A DNA stretch of 64,000 nucleotides from Shewanella halotolerans (lineage in GTDB: Bacteria > Pseudomonadota > Gammaproteobacteria > Enterobacterales > Shewanellaceae): NCBI RefSeq assembly GCF_019457535.1, contig NZ_CP080417.1, positions 1,178,001 to 1,242,000 of the forward strand, written 5' to 3'. The translations under genes were made by a program, and so were the position numbers. This document shows, piece after piece, positions 36,803-45,872 of this stretch (within the stretch, counting starts at the first letter, position 1; each line of letters starts with the position of its first letter). The notes below the pieces were generated by a model. It ran no database searches, was not told the origin of the DNA, and saw only the letters and a program-made list of their open reading frames with translations.

Positions 36803-37927
36803 ATGTCAATGAACTTAAGTGAGATAGGCTACCGCCGTGTGGTGGTAAAGTTGGGCACTAGCGTGCTCACCTCCGGATCGCGCCAGCTGGATAAGGCGCA
36901 TATGGTTGAGCTGGCCAGACAAATGGCCAAGCTGATGAAGTCGGGTGTCGAAGTGGTGCTGTGCACCTCGGGCGCCATCGCGGCCGGACGCGAACACTTA
37001 GGTTACCCCACACTGCCGGATACGGTCGCCAACAAGCAGCTGCTGGCGGCCGTCGGCCAGAGTCAACTGATCCTCGCCTGGTCACAGCTGTTTAGCATCT
37101 ATGGGCTGCATGTGGGCCAGCTGCTGCTGACCCGTGCCGATCTGCACGACAGGGAGCGTTATCTCAACGCCAGAGACTCACTCAACGCCCTGCTGGCCAA
37201 CGGCATCATTCCTATCATCAACGAGAACGATGCGGTGGCCACCAACGAGATCAAGGTGGGTGACAACGACAACCTGTCGGCTCGGGCGGCGCTGCTGTGT
37301 GATGCAGACTTGCTGATCCTTTTGACGGATCAGAAGGGCCTGTTCGATGCCGACCCAAGGGCTAATCCTGATGCCAAGCTTATCAAGCAGGTGGTCAATA
37401 TCGACGACAGCCTGCGCAGCCTGGCGGGCGGCGCGGTTTCCGGCCTGGGCACAGGCGGCATGGCGACTAAGCTGCAGGCGGCGGATATTGCCCGCCGCGC
37501 CGGAGTCGAGGTGGTGATCGCCTCGGGTCATCATCCTAAGGTGATCTTAGATGCCGTATGTCAGCTGCCGGTGGGCACCCATTTTACCGCGCTGGAAAAT
37601 CCGCTGGAGAGCCGCAAACAGTGGATCTTGGCCGGCCCGGCGACCAAGGGCCGGCTGGTGCTGGACAGCGGCGCCATTAATGCCGTGACCCTGAAGGGGC
37701 GCAGCCTGCTCTCGAAGGGGATAGTGTCGGTGAGCGGTGTGTTCGACCGCGGCGCCACCCTGCAGCTGGTGGATGAGCAGGGGCGGGAGCATGCCAGGGG
37801 CATGAGCCGTTACAGCGCCAAAGATCTGCAGAAGATCGCCGGTAAACATTCGGATGAAATTGAGTCGCTGCTGGGCTACGACTACGGCGATGCCATAGTG
37901 CATCGTAACGACATGGTGGTCCTGTAA
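36803..37927 (+). CDS. proB: Glutamate 5-kinase
   Basis: This enzyme phosphorylates glutamate, the first step of proline synthesis. The amino-acid-kinase domain covers residues 1-255 (VVVKLGTSVLTSGSRQL, CTSGAIAAGREHLGYP, INENDAVATNEIKVGDNDNLSA, SGLGTGGMATKLQAA). A C-terminal PUA domain follows (about 275-374), giving the usual 370-residue length. I kept the ATG at 36803; the ATG at 36809 is equally possible and neither has a clear Shine-Dalgarno. proA follows after 34 bases, so they form an operon. Feedback inhibition by proline is typical of the family. Confidence 0.95.
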   Translation: MSMNLSEIGYRRVVVKLGTSVLTSGSRQLDKAHMVELARQMAKLMKSGVEVVLCTSGAIAAGREHLGYPTLPDTVANKQLLAAVGQSQLILAWSQLFSIYGLHVGQLLLTRADLHDRERYLNARDSLNALLANGIIPIINENDAVATNEIKVGDNDNLSARAALLCDADLLILLTDQKGLFDADPRANPDAKLIKQVVNIDDSLRSLAGGAVSGLGTGGMATKLQAADIARRAGVEVVIASGHHPKVILDAVCQLPVGTHFTALENPLESRKQWILAGPATKGRLVLDSGAINAVTLKGRSLLSKGIVSVSGVFDRGATLQLVDEQGREHARGMSRYSAKDLQKIAGKHSDEIESLLGYDYGDAIVHRNDMVVL

Positions 37928-37961
37928 GGTTTTCGGCAGAGTCAATCTGTGCAGATTAAAG

Positions 37962-39251
37962 ATGAGTGGAACAGAAATGATGGACGATAAACAGCAGTAC
38001 TTAAACATACTCGGCGAGCAGGCCATGGCGGCCAGCTACGCCATGGCGAGCCTCTCGGCTTCGCAGAAGCGCGACTTGCTTAGGGCAATTGCCGCCAAGC
38101 TTACCGATAAGCGCGCGCAGATAGTTGCTGCTAATCAGCAGGATGTGGCCAAGGCACGGGAAAACGGCCTGAATGATGCCATGATAGACAGACTGCTGCT
38201 GGACGAGTCGCGACTATCTGGCGTGATTGCCGACATCGAAAACGTGGTGGCCCTGGCCGATCCTATCGGTAGCGAGTTGGAGAGTCAGCTGCTGGATAAC
38301 GGGCTGCGCTTGTCCCGCCGCCGGGTACCGCTTGGCGTGCTCGGGGTTATCTATGAGGCGCGCCCCAATGTGACCGTAGATATCGCCGTGCTGGCGCTCA
38401 AGACGGGCAATGCGGTGATCCTGCGTGGTGGCAAGGAGACCCTGGCTTCTAACCTGGCATTAAGTGAGGCGATCAGGGAAGCCATTAGCGAGCAGGGGCT
38501 GCCGAGCGATGCGGTGCAGCTGATCCAAGATCCAGACCGTGCCCTGGTCTCTGGTTTACTCAAGCTCGATAAATATGTGGACATGATAGTGCCCCGAGGT
38601 GGTCAGAACCTGCAGCGCCTGTGCGCCGAGCAGGCGACCATTCCGGTGATCCTTGGTGGTATCGGTATCTGCCATCTCTATGTGGATAGCGAGGTGGATC
38701 AGCTAAAAGCCATCGAGGTGATCGCCAATGCCAAGGTGCAGCGCCCGACCGTGTGTAACGCCCTGGATACTGTGCTGGTTCACCAGTCTATCGCCCAAAC
38801 TTTCCTGCCTAAGCTCTATGCCCACCTAAGTGCACTCGGCGTGAGTTTCTATGCCTGTGAACAGGCCGAGGCGATAGGCAAGGATGCAGGCACTGTCACT
38901 CATAAGGCGAGCGATGAGACCTTTGGTACAGAGTGGCTGTCGCTGAACCTGGGTGTCAGGGTGGTGGATGATATGGATATGGCGATCGCCCATATTCGCC
39001 GCTTCTCCAGTGGCCACTCCGAGGGGATATTGAGCGATAACATTCCTGCCACGGCCCGTTTCATCAACGAGGTGGATGCGGCGGCCGTGTATGTCAACGC
39101 CAGTACCCGCTTTACCGATGGTGGCCAGTTTGGCCTGGGCGCCGAGGTAGCGGTATCGACTCAGAAGCTGCATGCCAGAGGCCCGATGGGGCTCGAGGCG
39201 CTTACCACCTATAAGTGGATTGGCGTCGGCGACTACACCGCCCGCGGTTAA
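37962..39251 (+). CDS. proA: Gamma-glutamyl phosphate reductase
   Basis: This NADPH-dependent enzyme reduces glutamyl-5-phosphate to the semialdehyde, the second step of proline synthesis. Its 429 residues match the aldehyde-dehydrogenase-fold family. It shows VIYEARPNVTVDIAVLALKTGNA, ILRGGKE, the catalytic cysteine in QRPTVCNALDT and FTDGGQFGLGAEVAVSTQKLHARGPMGLEAL. The start could be ATG 37962 or the ATG pair at 37977/37980. It is second in the operon with proB and followed by a strong terminator. Confidence 0.95.
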   Translation: MSGTEMMDDKQQYLNILGEQAMAASYAMASLSASQKRDLLRAIAAKLTDKRAQIVAANQQDVAKARENGLNDAMIDRLLLDESRLSGVIADIENVVALADPIGSELESQLLDNGLRLSRRRVPLGVLGVIYEARPNVTVDIAVLALKTGNAVILRGGKETLASNLALSEAIREAISEQGLPSDAVQLIQDPDRALVSGLLKLDKYVDMIVPRGGQNLQRLCAEQATIPVILGGIGICHLYVDSEVDQLKAIEVIANAKVQRPTVCNALDTVLVHQSIAQTFLPKLYAHLSALGVSFYACEQAEAIGKDAGTVTHKASDETFGTEWLSLNLGVRVVDDMDMAIAHIRRFSSGHSEGILSDNIPATARFINEVDAAAVYVNASTRFTDGGQFGLGAEVAVSTQKLHARGPMGLEALTTYKWIGVGDYTARG

Positions 39252-39273
39252 TCGGGCTAACAGCCTGCAGTTT

Positions 39274-39300
39274 AAAGGAGCCTTAGGGCTCCTTTTTTTT
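39274..39300 (+). terminator. Terminator of proBA
   Basis: AAAGGAGCC and GGCTCCTTT form a stem followed by TTTTT. Confidence 0.88.
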
Positions 39301-39557
39301 GCTTCGCTAAGTTCTATATAAGTCACTTTATTTAAATCACTTTATCCCTGTAGCTTTATCTCAGTCGCTTTATCCCATGATCGGTAGTGATGAAATTGAC
39401 CAGATCCCTTGGTGAGTTTCGCAACTTGTTTGGGGAAAACCTTAAATCAAAAATGCAGAATCACCATAAATTGGCACAATTACAACGAGTTACAGTTTTG
39501 GCATCTTGCTTGCTTTGTCTTAATCAATCTCACAGGGAGTCGGTTACGGAGCTTAAG

Positions 39558-40199
39558 ATGAAAAACAACATGGTTAACAAGGCATTGGTAAGTTTAAGTC
39601 TGCTAGTAGGTTTGATGAGCGTGGGCGCTCAGGCGGCCTCTAGCATCACACTCAACGATGAGTTCGACTATCGCGGCCAGAAGGTGGCGCTGGACATGGA
39701 TGTGGGTCAGGCGGAGCTGATCGCCGGCGACCAGGATAAGGTGCGGGTCGAGGTGGTCGTAAAAGCCAACGATTCGAAATGGTTTGGCTTCTGGCAAAAC
39801 AGCGATGTGAGCTCGGCCAAGTTCGATATTCTCGACGACGGCGACAAGCTGGTGCTGCGCCTGGCGGATCAGGATGATGTGAACCAGAAGTGGCGTGTCT
39901 ATCTGCCCCGTAACGCCGCGCTCAAGGTGGATGCCGGCGTGGGCGAGGTGATCGTCGATGGCCTGAGTGCCAGCATAGAGGTGGAACTTGGGGTAGGCCG
40001 CGCGGAGATCACGCACCAGGCGAGCTTTGGTGATGTGTCGCTCGAGTCGGGCGTGGGCGAGGTGAGCATTCGTGACGGTGGTCAGCGCCTCAAGGTAAAT
40101 CAGAACTTGGTGAGCCAGAGCTATCATCAGCAAGGCACAGCCGGCGATGACCATCTGTATGTCTCGGTGGGTGTGGGCGAGATAGACGTGCGCAACTAG
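39558..40199 (+). CDS. Periplasmic protein with DUF4097-like beta-repeat domain
   Basis: This protein has 213 residues from the ATG at 39558, chosen because GGAG stands six bases upstream and because a normal signal peptide follows (KALVSLSLLVGLMSVGAQA). The longer frame from 39387 would bury that signal. The mature part is rich in short valine-glycine beta repeats: LDMDVGQAELIAG, VDAGVGEVIVDGLSASIEVELGVG, LESGVGEVSIRDG and VSVGVGEIDVRN. That pattern is typical of DUF4097/adhesin-like parallel beta structures. It is monocistronic. The biological role is unknown. Confidence 0.75.
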   Translation: MKNNMVNKALVSLSLLVGLMSVGAQAASSITLNDEFDYRGQKVALDMDVGQAELIAGDQDKVRVEVVVKANDSKWFGFWQNSDVSSAKFDILDDGDKLVLRLADQDDVNQKWRVYLPRNAALKVDAGVGEVIVDGLSASIEVELGVGRAEITHQASFGDVSLESGVGEVSIRDGGQRLKVNQNLVSQSYHQQGTAGDDHLYVSVGVGEIDVRN

Positions 40200-40229
40200 C
40201 CACCGAAAATCATTAAGCGATAAGCGTAA

Positions 40230-40257
40230 AAAAACCGACCCTAGGGTCGGTTTTTTT
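40230..40257. terminator. Bidirectional terminator
   Basis: AAAAACCGACC and GGTCGGTTTTT pair around CTAG, between the convergent DUF4097-like and transporter genes. Confidence 0.9.
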
Positions 40258-40301
40258 ATGCAAGAGCGTCTATCTCTGACAGCTTATGTTAACCGATGAC
40301 T

Positions 40302-41228
40302 TTAGTTCTCCGGCGTCAGCGCAGGGGCTGTTTTGGCGCGCAGGCGTTTAAGCTGAGGCAATAGCTGCTGCAGCGCCAGCGCGGTCAGGATAAGTCCCAG
40401 GCCGATAAAGGTCGACGGGGTGATGGTCTCTTGCAGGATCCAGGCGATGAAGCCCACCGAGAGCACGGGGGTGATGAAGACCAGGGTACTCATGCTGGCG
40501 GTGCGATCCGCTTTTTTCAGGGCGACCAGCCAGAGGACGAAGGTGACTCCCATCTCAAACAGGCCTACATAGATGCCGGCGCCAAGGGCCTTGAGATCCC
40601 AGCTCGGCAGCGACTGGGTCAGCAGCAGGGTCACCAAAATAAACGGCAGTCCCACCAAGAAGCTCAGCAGCAGGCTCACCACAGGGTCGCCCTCATCCTT
40701 AGTGTTGACTATCCAGTAGAGGGACCAAAGCAGGGTGCTGGTGAGCGCTAGCAGTACCCCGGTAGCACTCTCGAAGCGCACGCTGGTGATCTCGCCATTG
40801 GTGGCGATAACGAAGACACCCAGATAGGCGATCAACGCCGCGGTGAGATCGCTCTTGCGTAGCTTCTGTTTCAATAGTGGCACCGCCAGCAGCGGCAGCA
40901 GTATGGCCCAGGTGTAGTTGAGTGATAGCGCTTGCTGGGCGGGGAGCAGGGCGTAGGCCTTGAACAGCACCAGATAATAAAGGAAGGGATTGAGCAGCCC
41001 GGTCTGCAGGTAGAACCAGGGACGACTGTTAAATTGGCGCTTAATGAGGTGCAGCTTACCGGTCGCGGCGAGTATGACGCCTAGGGCGAGGATAGAGGTC
41101 GAGACGGCGACAAACACTAGCTGTAGGGGCGTAAAATGGCTCAGGGCCAACTTGAAGGCGGTGGCGACGGTCGACCAGAGTAAGATGGCCGCTAAGGCAT
41201 AGAGATAAGCTTGGTTGGATGATTTCAC
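40302..41228 (-). CDS. EamA/DMT-family transporter
   Basis: This is a 308-residue inner-membrane protein with about ten hydrophobic helices in two EamA halves. The first half shows LYALAAILLWSTVATAFKLA at the start and LNYTWAILLPLLAVPLLKQKL near residue 105. The second begins near ESATGVLLALTSTLLWSLYW and includes FEMGVTFVLWLVALKKADRTASM. DMT proteins export amino acids, nucleobases or other metabolites; the substrate is not predictable. It is transcribed divergently from dnaK. Confidence 0.9.
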   Translation of the reverse strand: MKSSNQAYLYALAAILLWSTVATAFKLALSHFTPLQLVFVAVSTSILALGVILAATGKLHLIKRQFNSRPWFYLQTGLLNPFLYYLVLFKAYALLPAQQALSLNYTWAILLPLLAVPLLKQKLRKSDLTAALIAYLGVFVIATNGEITSVRFESATGVLLALTSTLLWSLYWIVNTKDEGDPVVSLLLSFLVGLPFILVTLLLTQSLPSWDLKALGAGIYVGLFEMGVTFVLWLVALKKADRTASMSTLVFITPVLSVGFIAWILQETITPSTFIGLGLILTALALQQLLPQLKRLRAKTAPALTPEN

Positions 41229-41389
41229 TGAACCTTCTCACTAAACGAGACAACTAAAAAAATCCCACGCGCCTAGGGCACAGAGGGAGTTTTACTTCGA
41301 TTGCATGCATTATACGCTTCTTGTTGGCCGCCCGGCAGCTTTTAAGATCAAAAAAATACTCAATTAAGTTAATTTTTATCTTTCTTGCC

Positions 41390-41417
41390 CTTGTATTCCC
41401 AATTGCTGTCCCAATAT
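41390..41417 (+). promoter_or_regulatory. Possible second sigma-32 promoter of dnaK
   Basis: CTTGTAT and CCCAATAT are separated by 13 bases. This is a weaker match than the promoter at 41455. Confidence 0.4.
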
Positions 41418-41454
41418 AGGGTGTTAAGGAAAGATATTGGCTCGGAAAATTAGG

Positions 41455-41483
41455 CTTGAAAACGAATTCGCCTATCCCCATAT
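41455..41483 (+). promoter_or_regulatory. Sigma-32 heat-shock promoter of dnaK
   Basis: CTTGAAA and CCCCATAT, 14 bases apart, match the sigma-32 consensus in both elements, about 50 bases before the dnaK ATG. Confidence 0.9.
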
Positions 41484-41534
41484 CTGAATCAGATAACAAA
41501 GTTAGCGTAAGTTAAAAGTTTTTTGGAGGACTCC

Positions 41535-43448
41535 ATGGGTAAAATTATTGGTATCGATTTAGGTACAACTAACTCTTGTGTAGCTGTACTTGATGGCGAT
41601 AAAGCACGCGTAATTGAAAACGCGGAAGGCGATCGCACTACCCCGTCGATCATCGCATATACAGGCGAAGAAGTATTAGTTGGTCAGCCTGCGAAACGCC
41701 AAGCTGTAACAAACCCAAAGAATACCTTCTTTGCTATTAAGCGTCTTATCGGTCGTCGTTTCAAAGATGACGAAGTACAGCGCGACGTAGACATCATGCC
41801 ATTTAAGATCATCGCGGCAGACAACGGTGATGCATGGGTTGAAGCGCACGATAAGAAGATGGCGCCGCCACAAGTTTCTGCAGAGATTCTGAAGAAGATG
41901 AAGAAGACTGCCGAAGACTACCTGGGCGAGCCAGTAACTGAAGCGGTAATTACCGTTCCGGCTTACTTTAACGATTCACAACGTCAGGCTACCAAAGACG
42001 CCGGTCGTATCGCGGGTCTGGAAGTTAAGCGTATCATCAACGAGCCTACTGCTGCGGCACTGGCTTACGGTATCGATAAGAAGCAAGGCGACAATATCGT
42101 TGCGGTATACGACTTAGGTGGTGGTACTTTCGATATCTCTATCATCGAGATCGATAGCGTAGATGGCGAGCAAACTTTCGAAGTGCTTGCAACAAACGGT
42201 GACACTCACTTAGGTGGTGAAGACTTCGATAACCGTCTGATCAACTACCTGGCCGACGAGTTCAAGAAAGAGCAGTCTCTGGATCTGCGTAACGATCCAC
42301 TGGCGATGCAGCGTCTGAAAGAAGCTGCCGAGAAGGCGAAGATTGAGCTGTCTAGCACCACGCAGACTGAAGTTAACCTGCCATACATCACGGCAGATGC
42401 GACAGGCCCTAAGCACTTAGTGGTTAAGATCACTCGCGCCAAGCTTGAGTCTCTGGTTGAAGACCTGATCCAACGTTCACTCGAGCCGCTAAAAGTGGCA
42501 CTGGCTGACGCAGACCTGTCTGTATCAGACATCAACGAAGTGATTCTGGTGGGTGGTCAAACCCGTATGCCTAAGGTACGTGCAGAAGTTTCTGCCTTCT
42601 TCGGTAAAGAGCTGCGTCAAGACGTTAACCCTGATGAAGCGGTTGCTATCGGTGCTGCGGTTCAGGCGGGTGTACTGGCCGGTGACGTGAAAGACGTACT
42701 GCTGCTAGACGTAACGCCTCTGTCTCTGGGTATCGAAACCATGGGCAGCGTGATGACTAAGCTTATCGAGAAGAACACCACTATCCCGACTAAGGCTAGT
42801 CAGACCTTCTCAACGGCCGATGACAACCAGAGCGCGGTAACCATTCACGTGCTACAGGGTGAGCGTAAGCAATCTAGTGCTAACAAGTCGCTGGGTCAGT
42901 TCAACCTGGAAGGTATCGAGCCTGCACCACGTGGCATGCCACAAATTGAGGTGGCCTTCGATATCGACGCCGATGGTATTCTGCACGTATCTGCGACCGA
43001 CAAGAAGACGGGCAAGGCACAGAACATCACCATCAAGGCCTCTTCTGGTCTGAGCGATGAAGAAGTTGAAGCTATGGTACGTGACGCTGAGGCGCACGCC
43101 GATGAAGACGCTAAGTTCGAAGAGCTAGTGACTGCACGCAACCAGGCTGACGGCATGGTTCACGCAACTAAGAAGCAGATCGAAGAAGCGGGCGATGCAC
43201 TGCCAAGCGAAGACAAAGAGAAGATCGAAGCAGCGATGGCTGAAGTCGATACAGCCACTAAGGGCAACGACAAAGAAGCTATCGAAAAGGCAACGCAAGC
43301 CCTGATGGAAGCGTCTGCCAAGCTGATGGAGATCGCTCAGGCTAAGGCGCAAGCTGGCCAAGGCGAGCAGGCTCAGCAGTCTAACGAAGCTCCTGCTGAT
43401 GATGTTGTCGATGCCGAGTTTGAAGAAGTTAAAGACGACAAAAAATAA
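41535..43448 (+). CDS. dnaK: Hsp70 chaperone DnaK
   Basis: This ATP-driven chaperone has 637 residues from the ATG at 41535 (GKIIGIDLGTTNSCVAVLDG). The GGAGGA five bases upstream and the family N terminus rule out the longer start. The nucleotide-binding domain fills residues 1-385 (VITVPAYFNDSQRQATKDAG, VYDLGGGTFDISI, ILVGGQTRMP). The substrate-binding beta domain and helical lid follow, and the protein ends in EEVKDDKK, the conserved EEVD-like tail. It works with DnaJ, encoded 148 bases downstream. The codon bias is that of a highly expressed gene. Confidence 0.98.
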   Translation: MGKIIGIDLGTTNSCVAVLDGDKARVIENAEGDRTTPSIIAYTGEEVLVGQPAKRQAVTNPKNTFFAIKRLIGRRFKDDEVQRDVDIMPFKIIAADNGDAWVEAHDKKMAPPQVSAEILKKMKKTAEDYLGEPVTEAVITVPAYFNDSQRQATKDAGRIAGLEVKRIINEPTAAALAYGIDKKQGDNIVAVYDLGGGTFDISIIEIDSVDGEQTFEVLATNGDTHLGGEDFDNRLINYLADEFKKEQSLDLRNDPLAMQRLKEAAEKAKIELSSTTQTEVNLPYITADATGPKHLVVKITRAKLESLVEDLIQRSLEPLKVALADADLSVSDINEVILVGGQTRMPKVRAEVSAFFGKELRQDVNPDEAVAIGAAVQAGVLAGDVKDVLLLDVTPLSLGIETMGSVMTKLIEKNTTIPTKASQTFSTADDNQSAVTIHVLQGERKQSSANKSLGQFNLEGIEPAPRGMPQIEVAFDIDADGILHVSATDKKTGKAQNITIKASSGLSDEEVEAMVRDAEAHADEDAKFEELVTARNQADGMVHATKKQIEEAGDALPSEDKEKIEAAMAEVDTATKGNDKEAIEKATQALMEASAKLMEIAQAKAQAGQGEQAQQSNEAPADDVVDAEFEEVKDDKK

Positions 43449-43596
43449 TTCAGGCCCAGCCTAAATTATTTCCAGCGGGCGTTATGGGGTAACTCTAACG
43501 CCCGTTCGTACAACTTAAGGGGCAGTTGATCTTTTTAGATTGAACAAAAAGTAAACCTAAAAGGTCAACAGACCCTAGCGCAGAAAGTATGAGACT

Positions 43597-44727
43597 ATGT
43601 CAAAGCGAGATTATTACGAAGTATTGGGCGTAGGTCGCGACGCCAGCGAGCGTGAGATTAAGAAGGCCTATAAGCGCCTCGCCATGAAATTTCACCCGGA
43701 CCGCAACCCAGGTGACAAGGCGGCTGAAGCCAGCTTCAAAGAGGTAAAAGAAGCCTACGAAATTCTAACCGACAGCGATAAGAAGGCGGCCTATGACCAG
43801 TTTGGTCATGCGGGTGTCGATCCTAACCGCGGCGGTGGAGGATTTGGCGGCGGCGCCGACTTCGGTGATGTATTCGGTGACGTATTTGGTGACATCTTCG
43901 GTGGTGGACGCCGTGGTGGCCAGCGTCAGGCGGCGCGCGGCTCAGATCTGCGTTACAACCTGGAACTGTCACTGGAAGAGGCTGTACGTGGCCTGACCAA
44001 AGAGCTGCGTATTCCGACCTTAGCCACCTGTGATCTTTGTGATGGTAGCGGCGCCAAGAAAGGCAGCTCACCGACCACATGTGGTACCTGTCACGGTCAG
44101 GGCCAGGTGCAGATGCGCCAAGGTTTCTTCGCTGTGCAGCAAGCCTGTCCTACCTGTCATGGCCGCGGTAAGATCATCAAAGATCCTTGCGGTAAGTGTC
44201 ATGGCGAAGGCCGCGTAGAGAAGAGCAAGACGCTGTCGGTGAAAATTCCTGCGGGCGTGGATACCGGCGATCGCATTCGTCTGTCGGGCGAAGGGGAAGC
44301 GGGCGAGTTCGGCGCGCCTCCAGGGGATCTCTATGTGCAGGTCACAGTGCGTGAGCATGCCATCTTCGTACGTGACGGTAACAACCTCTATTGCGAGGTG
44401 CCTATCTCATTTAGCACGGCGGCATTGGGCGGTGAGATCGAAGTGCCGACACTCGATGGCAAGGTCAACCTGAAGATCCCATCGGAAACCCAGACGGGTC
44501 GTATGTTCCGTCTGCGTGGCAAAGGGGTTAAGTCGGTGCGCAGCCATGCGGTCGGCGACCTGCTATGTAAGGTGGTGATGGAAACGCCTGTGAATTTGAG
44601 CGACAAGCAGAAAGAGCTGCTACGTGAGTTCGATAACACCCTGACGGGTTCGTCAAAGAAGCACAGCCCTAAGGCGGAAGGCTTCTTCGATGGCGTGAAG
44701 AAGTTCTTTCAGGACTTGAACAGCTAA
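43597..44727 (+). CDS. dnaJ: Hsp40 co-chaperone DnaJ
   Basis: This is a 376-residue class A J-protein that delivers clients to DnaK. The J domain covers residues 1-70 with HPD in MKFHPDRNPG. A G/F-rich linker follows (GGGGFGGGADFGDVFGDVFG). The zinc domain has all four CxxCxGxG modules (CDLCDGSG, CGTCHGQG, CPTCHGRG, CGKCHGEG, about 146-210). The C-terminal client-binding domains complete it. It is probably cotranscribed with dnaK from the sigma-32 promoter. Confidence 0.98.
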   Translation: MSKRDYYEVLGVGRDASEREIKKAYKRLAMKFHPDRNPGDKAAEASFKEVKEAYEILTDSDKKAAYDQFGHAGVDPNRGGGGFGGGADFGDVFGDVFGDIFGGGRRGGQRQAARGSDLRYNLELSLEEAVRGLTKELRIPTLATCDLCDGSGAKKGSSPTTCGTCHGQGQVQMRQGFFAVQQACPTCHGRGKIIKDPCGKCHGEGRVEKSKTLSVKIPAGVDTGDRIRLSGEGEAGEFGAPPGDLYVQVTVREHAIFVRDGNNLYCEVPISFSTAALGGEIEVPTLDGKVNLKIPSETQTGRMFRLRGKGVKSVRSHAVGDLLCKVVMETPVNLSDKQKELLREFDNTLTGSSKKHSPKAEGFFDGVKKFFQDLNS

Positions 44728-44746
44728 GCCTTGCTGATACACAATT

Positions 44747-44773
44747 AAAAACCTCGCAATGCGAGGTTTTTTT
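44747..44773 (+). terminator. Terminator of dnaKJ
   Basis: AAAAACCTCGC and GCGAGGTTTTT pair around AAT, followed by further T. Confidence 0.9.
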
Positions 44774-44789
44774 ATCGCTAGATGTTTTA

Positions 44790-44949
44790 TACCAATCGTA
44801 GTAAATAATTGATCATACTAGTTTGTTAAAACGCCCGATAACTGCGTTACTATTTTTGATTGTAGAAGAACTACGTATCGAAAAATTCCGCCTTGTTCTC
44901 GAGCGTTTTTCCTGCACTATTTCTGAACACTTACTTACCGTGATTGGTA
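44790..44949. mobile_element. MITE-like element with TACCAATC terminal inverted repeats
   Basis: TACCAATC at 44790 and GATTGGTA ending at 44949 are perfect inverted termini of a 160-bp AT-rich, non-coding element. TTA flanks both sides (44787-44789 and 44950-44952), consistent with a 3-bp target duplication. It fills the gap between dnaJ and the M48 gene. Confidence 0.65.
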
Positions 44950-45003
44950 TTAGCTATCTTTAAATAGCCAAGAATAAAGTTTCATAACGAGAAGGGATAA
45001 GAG

Positions 45004-45792
45004 ATGAAACAGTTAACTGCGGCGCTGGTAATACTTTTATTAGCCGGCTGCGCCACCACACAATCGCCCACAGGGCGTAAACAGACCCTGCTGTTTTCAG
45101 CCCAGCAGATGGATCAGATGGGGGCCGAATCTTTTGCCGAGATGAAGAAGCAGCAGAAGGTGAGCCTGGATAAGCAGGTCAATCAGTATGTGGCCTGTGT
45201 GGCCAACCGCATCACCTCGGTATTGCCGGGCCGTCAGCCCAACTGGGAAGTGGTGGTGTTCGAATCGGATCAGGTGAACGCCTTCGCCTTGCCTGGAGGG
45301 CATATCGGCGTCTATACCGGATTGCTCAAGGTGGCGAAGAGTCAGGATCAGCTGGCGACCGTTATTGGCCATGAGGTGGCCCACGTGCTGGCCAATCACA
45401 GCAACGAGCAGGTGTCACGGGCGCAGATGACAGGCGTTGGCATGCAGATCGCCGGCGCCGCCATCGATGTCAGCGGCTTGAGCAACAAAGACCTCTACAT
45501 GTCGGCCCTGGGCCTGGGCGCTCAATATGGCTTTATCCTGCCTTATGGCCGTGCCCAGGAGAGCGAAGCAGATGTCATGGGCGTCGAGCTGATGGCCAGA
45601 GCCGGGTTTGACCCCAGCCAGAGCATTAGCCTGTGGCAAAACATGGCCAAGGCGGGAGGCAGTCAGGGCCCAGAGCTGCTGTCGACCCATCCGTCCCATG
45701 ACCACCGCATCGCCGATCTGCAGCAGATGCTGCCGGAGGTGACGCCGCTGTATCGAGCCGCGAGCGCCAGTGGAAAAAATCGCTGTGACTAG
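45004..45792 (+). CDS. M48-family zinc metalloprotease lipoprotein (LoiP/YggG-like)
   Basis: This 262-residue envelope protease carries a lipoprotein signal with lipobox LLAGC (Cys16), so it is anchored to a membrane facing the periplasm. Zinc motif HEVAH is at residues 123-127 and the third ligand is in AQESEADVMG (about E188). The length and Oma1/LoiP-like organisation fit the small M48 lipoproteins that degrade misfolded envelope proteins. AGAAGGG precedes the ATG. It is separate from the dnaKJ unit. Confidence 0.9.
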   Translation: MKQLTAALVILLLAGCATTQSPTGRKQTLLFSAQQMDQMGAESFAEMKKQQKVSLDKQVNQYVACVANRITSVLPGRQPNWEVVVFESDQVNAFALPGGHIGVYTGLLKVAKSQDQLATVIGHEVAHVLANHSNEQVSRAQMTGVGMQIAGAAIDVSGLSNKDLYMSALGLGAQYGFILPYGRAQESEADVMGVELMARAGFDPSQSISLWQNMAKAGGSQGPELLSTHPSHDHRIADLQQMLPEVTPLYRAASASGKNRCD

Positions 45793-45808
45793 GGTCAATT
45801 TTTGGGTT

Positions 45809-45831
45809 TTTTATCACAGTCTGTGATAAAA
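45809..45831. promoter_or_regulatory. Perfect 23-bp palindrome upstream of fklB
   Basis: TTTTATCACAG and CTGTGATAAAA are perfect complements about one central T. The right arm contains an extended -10-like TGTGATAAAAT. It may be an operator at the fklB promoter or, for the M48 gene, a hairpin; I recognise no regulator. Confidence 0.55.
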
Positions 45832-45872
45832 TCCGCCGCGAAATTAATTGAATAAATGAGAGTACAATCATT

